The notes beneath the pieces were generated by a model. The model worked only from the letters and a program-made list of their open reading frames with translations, did no database searches and had not been told where the DNA came from. Below are positions 11,435-24,012 of a stretch of DNA of 64,000 nucleotides, piece by piece. Made by a program: the position numbers and the translations under genes. Source of the stretch: Terfezia claveryi (taxonomy: Eukaryota; Ascomycota; Pezizomycetes; Pezizales; Pezizaceae); assembly GCA_015179025.1 (NCBI GenBank), contig WHUX01000045.1:124001-188000 (forward strand), given 5' to 3'. Positions within the stretch are counted from its first letter, which is position 1. Every line of letters starts with the position of its first letter.

Positions 11435-12560
11435 TTGGTCACTGCCCTCCAAACTGACAATACTTCTCCTTCTGCTCTACCACATATTCCTACAGGAACT
11501 CCCGCCTCATTTTTTACCACCATCCATGTAGCCCATGGTGCTGGCAGACAGTCAGCCTGTAGAGTACTATCAACTTTCGCTCAACCACTCACAGGTACTT
11601 CTACCTTAACTGAGTCACTCTGGATCTATTATAACCATGGATATCAATATGGCTTAACCCTCCCAAGCCTCCTCTATAACCGCGCTTCAGCACCTACCTC
11701 TACTCATACCCTTAAGCTCCATGAGCCTGAGAATTTTCATGGCACTTGATCAAAATTGATGCGATTTCTCACTAAGCTTTCTTTGGTGTTCTCCTCCGAT
11801 CCCTCTTGATATACTACTATGAAGCAGCCAAAATTGCCTATGCTGCTTTCTACCTCTTCAGATCTACTGCTGATTGGTTTGAGCCCCACCTCAACAAAAC
11901 AAATGGGACTATTGATTTCATTACTTATGAAGCCTTTACTAAGGCATTAAAGAATGCCTATGACGATTCCAATACTCGCCCTACTGCAGAACGCAAACTG
12001 CTTAATCTCCGTCAAGGAGACTACGATTGTTCCTCTTACCATGCTGAGTTTGTAACTTACATGACAATTTTAGCCTATGATGATAGGACTTAAATATCCT
12101 TCTTTACCAACAGGGCTAATACTGGGCTCAAAACAGCCCTTTCCTATTAAGCCTCTCCCCCAGAATCTTTCGACGAATTTGTCCAGCTTTGCATTAAGCT
12201 GGACAACTATGCTAAACTCCTCTACACCCAAAATCCTCTAAGAGCCTCTGGCTCCAACCAATCTACTACCTGTACCAGTTCACCAGCCCCTTTCACTTCG
12301 GTTGGTACCGCAGCTAGACCCATGGACCTTTCAACCACAACGAAAAAATGAGGACCCTTAACCCCCAAAATCCACAAATACCGCAGAAACAATAACCTGT
12401 ATATATATTGTGGAGGATCAGGTCATTGGGCAACTATCTGCCCAGTTTCAGCCAAAAATAAAAAATTGGCTATAGCCAGTACTACTTTCACTGCCTCTCC
12501 TAACACTACCACTGATAATCTCTTTGAGTTATCAAAAAATGAACATACTCTTTGATCAAT
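11435..12560 (+). pseudogene. Gag of chromovirus 1, broken
   Basis: Gag is spread over at least two frames. A Thr/Ser/Pro-rich N-terminus (11,435-11,749) is followed by the capsid-like part (11,806-12,180: ADWFEPHLN, LRQGDYDCSSYHAEF) and a Gln/Ser-rich linker with PMDLS. The last part is a zinc-knuckle region at 12,400-12,452. There the motif reads YIYCGGSGHWATIC; the first Cys of the CX2CX4HX4C knuckle is Tyr (TAT), which a single G-to-A change from TGT would explain. In-frame stops include TAA and TGA. The protein would package the element's RNA in a virus-like particle, but this copy cannot. Confidence 0.75.
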
Positions 12561-12719
12561 CATGGCCGATCAGAAAGTGCCAGAATACAACCTGGCACTA
12601 TTAATTCTGTCTATGACCCTATCTATGTGTTTAATTTATTTTCTGTTTTAAAGGAAGTCCACTTAGAAGGTACTGGTTATGTATTACCAATGGTTTCTCA
12701 TAAGTCCCGTCAATGACTA

Positions 12720-15700
12720 ACTCGTCGACGGCACCTTGCAAATGTATTGCAAATTTCTAGAATTGCCGTGCTTTCTGCTAATTGCCTTGATTTGGGGTTT
12801 GAAGACCTACTTGCTTTGCCATGTATAGTCAATGAAGAGCTTTCTACCACATGCATAGTAGACTTGGGAGCTAGCTCTTAGTTTATTGATATTGACTATG
12901 CCATAAACATGAACTTGCCTTTGTATGTAAAAAACAAGACGGAAAATCTTGTACTTGCCAATGAAATACCCTCACTTATTAGAAAAATCACATTTACTTG
13001 TACCTTGAAACTCTCTACTGAGCAACATCAAGAAACACTTACATTCCATATTACCAAGTTAGCTGAGTGGGACTTAATTATGGGAAAAACATGGCTTAGG
13101 CAATACAATCTAACAATTGACTGGTTAGGTAATACCATTGCCTTTGCCTCCAGATTTTGCTATGTCTATTGCCTACCAACCTACTCTCCTATACCGAAAA
13201 CACCTCCTGTAACAAACCTACTTCAGATATCAATTATCTCCAGAGCAGCTTTTTGGGTTACTATCAAGGACCAGGGTGCTCATCTCTATATAGCAGTAAT
13301 ATATACCTCCATTGATGAAGATGAGTTATTGAACCTGCTACCAAATTGGTTCCTTCTGAATATCATGATTATCTTGCTCTCTTTTCAGAAAAAGAAGCTC
13401 GAATATTACCCCCATATTGATACGTTGACCATGCAATCCCTTTAAAAGAAGGAGCCAAACCTTCTTTCGGCTACATATACTATATGTCTGACTAAGAACT
13501 CAAGGAAGTACACAAATGAATCGATGAGAATTTATCCAAGTCCTTCTTACAAGCTAGTTCTTCTTCTACAGCCTCTCTGGTCCTATTTGTCAAAAAAAAG
13601 GATAGTTCCTTATATCTATGTGTCAACTACCATGCTGTAAACGATATCACAATTAAGGATAGAAACTCGCTACTTTGCATTGAAGAAACTTTGAACCAGA
13701 TTCAAGGGTGCAAATACTTTACATGCCTTGATTTATATGTATGCTTCAACCAAATCTGAATTAAACAAGGAGATGAGTGGAAAACTGCCTTCTGCACTCA
13801 GTACGGACTTTATGAATTTCTAGTTATGCCCTTTTAGTTGACTAACGCCCCTGCTACTACTCAACGATTAATGAATAATACTGTTTGAGAATACCTTGAT
13901 ATCTTTTGTGTATGCTACATCAACGACATTTTGATTTACTCAACAAATCTAAAAGAACATAAGGAATAGGTGCGAAAGGTTCTCTAAAAACTCAAGGAAT
14001 CTGGGTTATTTATAAAACCAGAAAAATGCCAATTCTCCATTGAGAAAACATCATTCTTGGGATTTATTATCTCTAAGTATGGCTTGGAAATAAACCTCGA
14101 GAAGGTAAATGCAGTTCTTAATTAGGAGACCCCTTGTTGTAGTAAGGATATCCAGTGTTTTCTTGGATTTGCCAATTTTTACTGCAGGTTTATCAATAAG
14201 TATTCTGCTCTTTGCCAACCTCTTTTTAACTTGCTTCGAAAAGATATTCCTTTTTTTTGGAATTCTTCATATGAAGAGGTTTTTAAACTTCTCAAAGAAA
14301 CCTTCACCTCCACACCCATCCTTTGCCATTTTGACTCTGAACTCGAGACCTTAGTCGAAACAGATGCTTCAGATTATGTCACCTCTGGAATCCTGTCCCA
14401 GAAATATCCAATAGATGGGAAATTTGTTCTGCACCCAGTTGTATTTATTTCAAAAAAGATATCACTCGCTGAATATAATTATAGCATTGGAGATAAGGAA
14501 TTGCTAGCAATTATTCTGGCTCTTAAAAAATGGTATATCTACTTACACCAGCTCCCACGACTATTCACTATCCTCACCGACTATCACAACCTACAGAGCT
14601 TTGCCTCTAAAGCCTTGCTTTCATACTGACAAGCAGGTTGGGCACAGGAAATAGCTCAATATAACTTCAAGATCATCTTTAGACCTAGCACCCAGAACAC
14701 TAAAACTGATGCACTCACTAGGAGATCTGGAGACCACCTTGAGGAAGGGGATAGTTGTGCTCACCCAACAAAGGCTCTAATACCCACTGAAAAATTTTCG
14801 CTTTCTGCAGCCTCAATCATTAACAATGAAGACATTCTTGCTACCTTCAAGACTAACAAGCTCACCCTTGAGATTATACACACCTTCCAGAATGATGCCA
14901 AAAAACACCCAATAATTTCTTTGGCTGAATGTCAACTCTTAGAGGGACTTATTCTTCTTAATGGTCTAGTTTATGTTCCTGACTCCCCTGAAATACACAT
15001 CCGCATTCTCCGTACCTACTATGACTACCTAGCTGTGGGACACTCTAGTTAAGCAGCAACCTATGAACTAGTATCACGAGACTACTGGTGGCCAAAGATG
15101 TACTAGACCATAGCTTGATACCTCTGAAACTGTAATACCTGCACCCAGATTAAACCAACTCACCATGCCCCCTATAGATTGTTAAAACCACTTCAAGTTC
15201 CATTTAGGAAGTGGTCATCTGTCTCCTTGGACCTTGTTACTGGCCTTTCTATGTCAAATGGATTTGATGCCTTATAAGTTATTGGTTGTAGTTAACCGAT
15301 TGTCAAAAATGGTACACTATATAACTACCAATACAGACGCCAATTCCAAGCAGATTGCTAAGCTCTTTTTTGATAATGTCTTTTGCCTACACAGAATTCT
15401 CGATTCAATTATCTTAGACCATGGCACTCAATTCGTATCCAAATTCACTTGCTCCTTGACCTCCCTTGTTAGGATTCAATAGAAGGTTTCAATAGCCTTC
15501 CACCACTAGACTAATGGATAAACGGAACATATTAATGCTATCATAGAATAATATTTATGGGCTTATTGAAATTATCAACATGTCAACTAGTCCAAATTAC
15601 TCACCATGGCTAAGTTTTCCTACAACAATACCTTATCCTCGACTCTAGGTATCATGCTATTTTAGGCTATATACAATGAAAATCTCAAATACCAGATCAC

Positions 15701-16310
15701 CACGAACCCTACCACTAAGCTACCTGCCCCTATGTGATCAAAGAATATGTAGACCGCCTTGCTGAGCTGGATGCCTATCTTCGATTAGAAATTATCTGGG
15801 CACAAGCTACCTACTCTGAACAAGCTAATAAGTCTCAGATTCCAGCCCCTAAGTTCAAAATAGAGGATCAAGTATAGTTACTTCATTGATATATTAAAAC
15901 AACTGACCTATTGACAAAACTCGATTTCAAGAAGTTGAGGAAATTCTAGATAATACAGAATGTCTCCTCCTAGGCCTATAAACTCGACCTTCTCGTATCT
16001 ATGAAAATCTATTCTATTTTTCATGTCTTAATCCTTGAACCTGTCTCTATGGACCCCTTTTCTGGTCAAATCTAACCTTCTTCACCACCTGTGATTATTG
16101 TTGATGAACCGGAATAAGAAGTAGACAAAATCATTGACTCTCGTTTCTATGGTTGCACACTAGAATACCTTGCCCATTAGATAGGCTATGATGGGCTTAC
16201 CTGGGAACCTGCCAATATCTTTTTGAATGTACCTAGTATTGTGAAAAGATTCCACACTGTGTACTCCTCGAAACCACATCCTCACACTCTACCTAAATGA
16301 GTGGAATTTG
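12720..16310 (+). pseudogene. Pol of chromovirus 1 (PR-RT-RH-IN-chromodomain), broken
   Basis: Domains appear in order. Protease (12,860-13,190) reads DLGASS at the active site instead of DSGAS, and has GKTWLRQYN downstream. In reverse transcriptase (13,440-14,160) the YxDD motif reads YIND (near 13,915), a G-to-A change of a catalytic Asp. RNase H follows (14,340-14,720; VETDASDYV). Integrase (14,930-15,650) has CNTC, SLDLVTGL and LDHGTQF, but the first zinc-finger His reads Tyr (C-to-T). A chromodomain-like end lies at 16,105-16,290 (IDSRFYGCTLEYL, TWEPANIF). There are more than twenty nonsense codons, mainly TAG, TAA and TGA at Gln, Trp and Arg positions. Confidence 0.85.
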
Positions 16311-16365
16311 AACTTAGTATCCTGCCTTAGATTCATAGGAGCTCATCCTTAAAAGATGGAGCTAC

Positions 16366-17425
16366 TGTTATGAACCCTTCCGAATCATGATCCTGAACCC
16401 GCATACTTACCGGATCCCCATCACCTAGAAGCCTAGTATTCGCTCTTGCCCTCACACCATGACCACTAACTTAAGAGTCATGACCCTGAGTGATATTGCC
16501 AGCAACCCATGCGCTTACTAAAGAATATCACATGACTATGTTCTCGACCTGCCTCTCCTAGCTAGCCGACATCTGACTGCATCCTGGAAGTCCTAGTCAC
16601 TCGCTTATAGATTAATATTTGAGAGTCAAACTAAAACTGGCATGACTCTCAGATTTAGGAAATAACCTGGGAAACCTTGAACCTTATTTTGACCCAAACT
16701 TTGAGAGTCGAACCAAAACTGGCATAACTCTCAGATTTAGAAAATATCTCGGAAAACCTTGAATCTTATTTTGACCCAAACCTTATTTGAGAGTCGAACT
16801 AAAACTGGCATGACTCTTAGATTAGGAACAACCTACTCTCACTCAAAACTCTTTCTTTAGCTTATCAGAAATTTTGCCTTCGCTTATATACAATTCTTTA
16901 GGTCTTCTGTTCATACCAGCATTATCCGTTATTTACCAGATGCCTCATTCTCGATGATCTCATAGGATCTGTGTATCCGTGAGCTAGCTTGCATATCCTT
17001 CTTCTATTATGCTGTTGTTATAATTTGTCTAGACTATTGTATTAGCCAGAAGGGTGTTATTCGGGATAGAGACAGGATCTCTATAAAAGAAGCCTGTTCT
17101 TTCTGTCTATGTTCTGTTTCCTTCTTCCCTATACAACAACTTGTCTACCTTCCTGTATCTAGTTGTTATACGAATATATCTGCACTACTGTTCTTGAGTG
17201 TAACTCAGACTACCACGCCTTCTTGACCTTGACCTTGATACCTCACTTGACTTTAGTTTCATTTGAAGTCCCTAGACACTTAATCACATATGTAGTACTC
17301 CCTATATATGCGATACTTTGACACTAGCATCCATTACCTGCGATCGTAGGTAATACCCCGAACCAGCATAAGTCATTATTTACTGCGTCAATACGGGAAT
17401 TACCTTCCAACCTCTATCTATGACA
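16366..17425 (+). repeat. Right LTR of chromovirus 1
   Basis: 1060 bp, beginning TGTTATGAACCC and ending CTATGACA, preceded by a purine-rich tract (AAAAGATGGAG, 16,351-16,361) that would serve as the polypurine primer. It has about three copies of the ~81-bp internal repeat. Confidence 0.9.
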
Positions 17426-18650
17426 AAAGATCTCCACTTCATTAAGGTCATGGTACCTCGAAAATGAGGGTTGACTAAAAGACTTTCATTTCTTTGACTC
17501 AGCAGTCGGAGTAGATAGTAGTGCTGTTCCTCTGCCCCCGCCCCTTAGGCTAATAACCTTAGAATTATTACTTTTAGCCTTAGAATATACACTTCCCAGT
17601 TCTTCGGCCTTCTTTGTTCCTTAGGCTGTAGTGCCTCTGATTGATCCGATATCAATTGAGGGTCTAAGAGATGATCCTATTCAGATTCCATTAGATTTTC
17701 TACCAAGTTCATGCTTGGACCACTTCCACTTGAAAGCTGAGAATGTAGGTATGAATGAGACTGAAATTGAGATTGAGACTGAACTTCAAACTGTATTTGT
17801 GACCATAGTAGTACTTGAGTTAGACAACACTGAGAAGAAGACTTAGATTGAGATCAAGACTGAACTTCAGACTGTATTTGTGACTATGATAGTGCTTGAG
17901 TTGGAGAACACTGAGAATGAGGCTGAGATTGAGATCGAGATACTTGAGTTGAAGAATACTGAGATACCCCCCCCTCTTTTCTACCAGATTAAGCTTCAGT
18001 TTATAGGACATTATGCTCCTAACCCCTACTAATATACCTATCAAGATCATTCCCAGAATCATCATCCTTATCTTGAGTGATATCATCATCAAGTTTTACA
18101 AGAATATCTTCCTCTTCAATTTGGGACTCTATCTGAGATCCTTTCCTAATGACCAACAACCTCTTGATCCTATGTCGATTCAATCCAGCACTGCTTGTTG
18201 AAGCTTCCTTATCAATTGACTGCAAATGTCCAAAGAGGATCTCTCAATGTGGACATATGTCTTTATACTGCTCTATTAATGTCTTGACAACAGACACTTC
18301 TTACCCATTGATGACCTTTTTCCTCTACGATATCTCCTGATCCAGTTCGATCATATAAACACCTTACTTTCCAAAACTTTTTGAGGATAATACCAATTGT
18401 ACCTTAAGTTTTGATACCACGAGGATCCAGATGACCAATCTGCAGATCAATTGCACACTACTTAGCTATGTTAATTCGAGTGCCATAAATATACTTTGAG
18501 GTATATTTATCTTGCAGCTTATATGCTAAGAGTCTGCTGAAGTAGGTATTCTACTTGATACTTCCCTTCGCTCTGCCTAAATCCCCACTCCCTTCTACCT
18601 CCGCCAGCATTTCATCCTCCTGGCAGTCTCTTGGTTGTGTGTTTCTGATT
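17426..18650 (-). pseudogene. Second Harbinger gene, 5' part
   Basis: Minus-strand coding remnants run from about 18,650 down to the chromovirus edge. A charged segment (18,225-18,019: ESQIEEEDILVKLDDDI) is followed by a Gln/Ser-rich tandem repeat (SQIQSEVQSQSQ; ~90-bp period at 17,760-17,960) and a junction reading TLMKWRSF. That junction continues in frame with FSNDEKEPKKR on the other side of the inserted element. Several TAG and TAA stops interrupt it. No conserved domain is firmly recognised; a DNA-binding partner of the transposase is the expected identity from known Harbinger organisation. Confidence 0.45.
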
Positions 18651-20197
18651 TGCTTTGGCCCCATCTTCCTTCACTCTAAGTTCTTTCTTTACTTCAAGTT
18701 AGTTATGACTTGATCTACTACAATTCTCAACCCCACACCCTACCTTACTTACAATAGTCAGCCTTTATTGTCTGTACAAATCTAATAAACTACAGACAAA
18801 ACCCTTACCCAGTAAGAGTATAGAGGGAGAGGAGGGATGGAGTGCAAAGATTGATAGATGTATTGGAAGCGGTCGTAGTGGTGTGTTATCAACTGATTAC
18901 ATTGAATCTAGTCTTATAGGTGCATGTACATATGACAAACTGACCAACTTAAAGCACTAACTACTTTTGTCTTAGCTTACACTTAGCCTTAAATTCAATA
19001 TGTGGTGATTTTATCAAACTCGAATGTGAAGTAAATAGGATTTTGGGGCGCATAAAAATGCTGCTTTTTGGGCCTTTTTTCGCGAGATACTCAAAGTTAG
19101 GCTGTTATTTCTGGTGTTAAAAATGTACAAGAATTCTGGCTCCAAATTTAACTTTAAATACCCCTATTATGTTATTAATACTAAAAGTTAATAGTAAAGA
19201 TGTTATATAAAACATGATATACAAATTATAATTAATGGATAAAAATCTCCACTGATTTCATCCCACTTTATATATTATGAGAGACTTACTATATACTTCT
19301 CCAAAATAATAGTAGCATATATAATATAAGTAGAGTTATATAAAGTTTTAAGATTAAAGGTTTAACTCAAACTTGCATAATATATTAGATTAGAGGGTGA
19401 GGAGGAAGTTAAGTAGAGTGGCTCTAAGGTGAGGAGGGCAGTAAATCTACTATATGATTTATGTGAAGAAAAAGTAGTACAAAATGTATTGGTATACCAA
19501 AGAGTAGTAGATAGGGAGAGTTAGAGTTGAAGGCAGATATGTAGAAGACTTGTAGTTGTGGGAGACTTGTAGTAGTATATGAAGTTTATAGAGATAGTAT
19601 GGAGGTGATCTCATATGTATAGGTTTTCAAGTACATATATATCTGGAAATAAGATATCTAGTTATATAGATAGATACAGAGCAGGAAGTTGCCTAGTTGT
19701 TAAAACAATCATCAGCAAAAAGAAATATGCGTCAGGACGCACCACCAAGCATCCGGATGCGATTTTGCATCCTGTACGTCCTGTACGTCTAGATGCCTTG
19801 GAGTATTGCATTACAATCCGGACGCAACTAGGGCCCCGAGCTGCGTCCTGACGACATTGGGGCCCCAAAAGCCGTCTGGACGGTGGTTGACATAAGTTCA
19901 ATGTCTGGATGTCAGAGCTCATTGCCATCGCATCCTCAACTTAATTGAGGTTGTTAACGCTATAGGTTCCACGTCTGGCATTGCTGAACCAGGGCTCCAA
20001 ATCACTCTCTTCTACAATGCAGACCCGCTACCAGCTTGCATCTACGATGCTCTAACATTGGCCAAGTACGTAGCCACTATTGCAGCCATTGAATATACAT
20101 GCAGCGGAAATATCTATTATATTCGTTAATAATTATATATACAGAAGTATTGATTAATAGATATATATATAGAGCATGTAATCGCTACTCTAATTGC

Positions 20198-20325
20198 TCT
20201 AACACTCACTCTAATACTCACTCCAATACTTACTCTAATACTCACTCCAATACTCACTCTAATACTCACCGTAATACTCGCTCCAATAGTCACTCTAATG
20301 CTAGCTGTAATGTGCTGGAATAGAC
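20198..20325. repeat. 12-bp tandem repeat (left arm)
   Basis: About ten copies of a unit close to ACTCTAATACTC / ACTCCAATACTC, reading as SNTHSNTH on the plus strand. The inverted arm has a longer version (about sixteen units, 23,815-24,010), so copy number differs between the arms. Confidence 0.9.
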
Positions 20326-20599
20326 AGCAAAAGGAAAATGCGCGGGGAAGGGAGGTATAGATACAGGAAAACTATAGTTGCTAAGGCCGACTGCTAAGAC
20401 TGACAATTTAAACTTTCCAAAGACAATGAGATAAGGGATAACAAGAGAAGTGGCATGACAGGTATCAATGGTGCTCAGCCCCCTTTCGCCCGCGGGTGCC
20501 ATACTATTCAATGCCTGGCCTAGAAATAGCCATATTGGGAAATTGTAGTCGTTGTATAGAGATATGTGCGGAGTTTACACTTTGTGATATATTTCATAG

Positions 20600-21045
20600 G
20601 AACTTATATATATGTGCAAGAAACTCGTGCTTTTGGGGACATATATATACATATATATGAGAAATCCATGCATTCCCGAGTATATATATACCTATGTGCA
20701 AGAAACTTGTGCTTTTAGAATATATATGAGAAATCCATGCATTCACGGGCATATATATATATATATATGTGAGAAACTCGTGCTTTTGGAGACTCATATA
20801 TATATGTGCGAGAAACTCATACTCTTGGGGACATATATATATATATGCAAGAAACTCATACTTTTGGGGACATATATATATATATGCGAGAAATCCATGC
20901 ATTTACGGGCATATATATATATATATATGCAAGAAACTCATGCTTTTGGAGACTTATATATATATGTGCAAGAAACTCATGCTCTTGGGGACATATATAT
21001 ATATATACGAGAAACTCATGCTTTTGGGAACATATATATATATGT
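20600..21045. repeat. ~45-bp tandem repeat with TA microsatellites (left arm)
   Basis: About ten copies of GAGAAACTCATGCTTTTGGG followed by GACATATATATATATATGC, with variable (TA)n length. Some copies carry a GAAATCCATGCATTCACGGG version instead. Open frames rich in IYIY and ARNS come only from the repeat. Confidence 0.9.
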
Positions 21046-21329
21046 TCTGGTCCGTTTCGAGATCTGGGCCATACCGGTATGGCCCGGTCCATACCAGTAT
21101 GGACTGGATATTGCAATGGACCAGGCCGTTACGGGATTAAATTGTTCAATGTCACAGATAGCAACAAGGATTTACCACAACACTACAGCGGCCCCAGTGA
21201 CATTCAAAGTACTAAATAGGGACATATTCGATATAAAGGTAATTTTGTAGCAATATTTGGTCAAAGAACATCGGAGATGCCCATTGTCATACTGGATCAG
21301 GGCCACATCCATGTACGAATTCAATATAA

Positions 21330-21520
21330 GAGCTAGCAGGATGTTAAGCAAGCGGGGGATTGAGCAAGTGGATATAAGGATTGAGCAAGCGGGGGATTAA
21401 GCAAGTAGGTATGGGGATTAAGCAAGCGGGGGATTGAGTAAGCAAGGGATTGGGTAAGCAGAGGATTGGGCAAGCGGAAGATTGGGTAAGTGGAAGATTG
21501 AGCAAGTGGGAGATGGCAGA
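21330..21520. repeat. ~17-bp tandem repeat GCAAGCGGGGGATTGA
   Basis: About ten degenerate units of GCAAGCGGGGGATTGAG (also GTAAGCAGAGGATTGGG), in the spacer between the inverted arms. No coding potential. Confidence 0.85.
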
Positions 21521-21689
21521 GCTTTTCTTATGTATATATTCTGGTCTGTTAACACAATGCTCGGAGTAGAAGATTTCTTGTATTCCCTGAAAATACTAAT
21601 TGCCTAGAATCACCGCTTCTACAGTGTGCACCACAAAAAGAGCAAGTTTTTGTACTATTGACAACTCACCAAGCTAGCGTTTATGTCCT

Positions 21690-21900
21690 TGAGCCTGCAA
21701 TCGGGGGTCCCTATTAGCTTGTGATCAGGGGTCCCTATTAGTCTGCGATCAGGGGTCTCTATTAGTCTGGATATCCATATCTATATGAGTATGCAATTGG
21801 GGTTCTTTCTTACCCTAGATATCTGTATCCATATGAGCCTGCAATTGGGGCCTGCAATCAGGGGTCTTTCTTAGCCTGTATATCCACGTCTATATGAGAA
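21690..21900. repeat. ~28-bp tandem repeat
   Basis: Units resemble GCCTGCAATCGGGGGTCCCTATTA, repeated with small changes and interleaved with TATCCATATCTATATGAG segments. It lies in the spacer between the arms. Confidence 0.8.
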
Positions 21901-22269
21901 ATTATCTGCTTCAGTCTACATCACGTAGCATCCACTTCCATCATGCTTCCTAGCATGAAACATACCAATATCTAGAGCCAGCGGAAGCATGAATTGCATG
22001 CATATATAGAGGCTGAAAAGCAATCATTTCTATATGTTTGTTTTCTCATTCGTTTTCCATATATAGGTATTTCCTCCTTTGTACTAGGTTTTGCGAATTG
22101 CAGAAGAAGCCTCAACCAACACAGTGGGATGATTGTATATAAGACAAGTAATCTGGTTTTAAGACAGCGCCAGTCGATCTAATAGCTGGCAGTAAGATAC
22201 GGCAAGTCCTATTTCCAAGGTATGTCCAGCTGGGACTTAGAGCTTTTCTCTTGTTCATTCCTTCCAAAT

Positions 22270-22790
22270 AATTTTGCTCACTCAATTCTACCTGGTTTGC
22301 TCGCTCATTTTCTCGCTCATTTGCTCGCTCATTTTTTCGCTGATTTGCTTGCTCGATTCTAGGCTGATTTGCTCGCTCGATTATATGCTGATTTGCTTGC
22401 TCGATTCTAGGCTGATTTGCTCACTCGATTATATACTGATTTGCTCACTCGATTCTAGGCTGATTTCCTTACTCGATTCTATGCTAGTGGTGATTTCCTT
22501 GCTCAATTCTCTGCTAATTTCCTTTCTCAATTCTAGGCTGATTTGCTTGCTCGATTATATACTAGTTTGCTCGCTCATTTTCTCGCTGATTTGCTTGCTC
22601 AATTCTAGGCTGATTTGCTTGCTCAATTGTATGCTGATTTACTCACTCGATTGTAGGCTGATTTCCTCGCTCGATTCGGTGATATCCTTGCTCAGTTCTC
22701 TGCTGATTTCCTCACTCAATTCTAGGCTGATTTACTTGCTCAATTCTAGGCTGAGTTGCTTGCTCAATTCTAGCAGATATTTAGGCAAAT
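22270..22790. repeat. 24-bp minisatellite
   Basis: About twenty units of GCTGATTTGCTTGCTCGATTCTAG-like sequence. The period is a multiple of three and reads as LICLLDSR, giving a 175-codon open frame that is a repeat artefact: no non-repetitive coding flank, Leu/Ile/Ser only. Confidence 0.9.
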
Positions 22791-23814
22791 ATGGACAGTG
22801 AATTGCAGGCTCATATGGATGGCGAATCTAAGATTCTAGGGATGCGGATGTGAAGGCTGGTACAAATGGGGGTTTTGGGGCGCAGTCTGTTAGATAGCCT
22901 TATTAGATAATTTTGAGAATAAAATGGATTATTTCAAAATGAATATAATACAGGTGAACTACAAGAACAGCATAGTAGTGCAGACGCGATAGTGCGTTGG
23001 AGTTTGGAATGGGATGGTGACTGTGTAAAGGGTAGAGGTTAAGGTAGACATAAATCTAGGAATATGGCATCAAATGATTTACGTTAGTTAGGCCAAATAA
23101 GTTGGGTGTGCGTAAGGAAATATAAGAAGATATGAATATTTATGCCATTCCGGAATGGCCTGGGTAATCTCGCAATCTCGCAACGGCCAAGTCTATACCA
23201 ATATGGGGGGCTATACTGGTATGGCCCGGTCAATCCTGGAACGGCCCGGTCCATACCGGTATGGCCTGGAATCTCGGAATGGACCAGAACATATATATGT
23301 GACAAATCCATGCATTCGCGTGCATATATATATATATATGTGCGAGAAACTCGTACTTTTGGAGACATATATATACATATATGCGAGAAATCTATGTATT
23401 CGCAGGCTGATATATCTCCAAAAGCATGAGTTTCTCGCATATATATATATATAAGTCTCCAAAAGAACGAGTTTCTCGCACATATATATATATAAGCCCA
23501 CAAATGCATGACTTCTTACGAAACATATAACAAAGCATGAACTCCACACATATCACAATACCACGACTACGATTGCCCAATATGACTATTTCCAGGCCAG
23601 GCATTGAATAGTATAGCACCCGCGGGCGAAAGGGGGCTGAGCGCCATTGATTACTGTCATGCCACTTTCTTGTTATCACTTATCTCATTGTCCTCAGAAA
23701 GTCTAAATTGTCGGCCTTAGCAGTCAGCCTTAGCAACTATCGTTTTCCTGTATATATACCTCCCTTTCCCATGGATTTTCCCTTCGCTCTCTATCCCAGC
23801 ATATTACAGCCAGC

Positions 23815-24012
23815 ATTAGAGTGACTATTGGAGCGAGTATTACAGTGAGTATTAAAGCGAGTATTAGAGTGAGTATTGGAGCGAGTATTAGAATGAGTAT
23901 TAGAGCGAGTATTAGAGTGAGTATTAGAGCGAGTATTAGAGCGAGTATTAGAGCGAGTATTAGAGCAAGTATTAGAGCAAGTATTAGAGCAAGTATTAAA
24001 GCAATTGAAGCA
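23815..24012. repeat. 12-bp tandem repeat (right arm)
   Basis: About sixteen copies of GAGCGAGTATTA / GAGTGAGTATTA, the complement of the left-arm 12-bp repeat. Confidence 0.9.

Larger units (their letters stand above)
10190..17425 (+). mobile_element. Ty3/gypsy chromovirus 1, old, nested in Harbinger
   Basis: Two LTRs in direct orientation (10,190-11,331 and 16,366-17,425), both starting TGTTA and ending TATGAYA, enclose gag, protease, reverse transcriptase, RNase H, integrase and a chromodomain in that order. Five-base flanks AAATA and AAAGA match at four positions, an eroded target duplication. The LTRs have visibly diverged and differ in length, and the coding region has dozens of stops, so this is an old insertion. 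It interrupts the minus-strand second gene of the Harbinger element, whose frame resumes on both sides. Confidence 0.9.
7370..19166. mobile_element. PIF/Harbinger DNA transposon with a nested chromovirus
   Basis: The left end reads GGGGTATTCAAAGTTAA from 7370 and the right end is its inverted form (AACTTTAAATACCCCTA, ending at 19166). Both sides are flanked by TTA (7367-7369 and 19167-19169), the TWA-type 3-bp duplication known for Harbinger. An uninterrupted copy of the target exists in inverted orientation near 25,075-25,120, where the two flanks are joined through a single TTA. The element carries a transposase remnant on the plus strand and a second gene on the minus strand, the usual two-gene Harbinger plan. 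Without the nested 7.2-kb LTR element it would be about 4.55 kb. Confidence 0.8.
19167..21130 (+). repeat. Left arm of a ~2-kb inverted repeat
   Basis: This stretch, with the short segment 7326-7369 on the other side of the Harbinger insertion, aligns in reverse complement to about 23,130-25,120. Shared landmarks in order are the segment around GCAAACATTCATTA, ATTTCATCC, a GACGC-rich block, GCTGAACCAGGG, GTTGCTAAGG and CCCCCTTTCGCCCGCGGGTG. They continue with the ~45-bp repeat and the palindrome CCATACCGGTATGG. Identity is patchy and length-variable. Together with the spacer it resembles a foldback-type element with long inverted repeats; see the findings. Confidence 0.75.

Noticed and set aside
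20594..21250. Open frames rich in Ile/Tyr on both strands
   Set aside because: Produced by the ~45-bp repeat with (TA)n; the amino-acid pattern follows the DNA period only.
22274..22801. 175-codon Leu/Ser-rich frame, looks like a membrane protein
   Set aside because: Pure 24-bp repeat translation (LICLLDSR) without unique ends.
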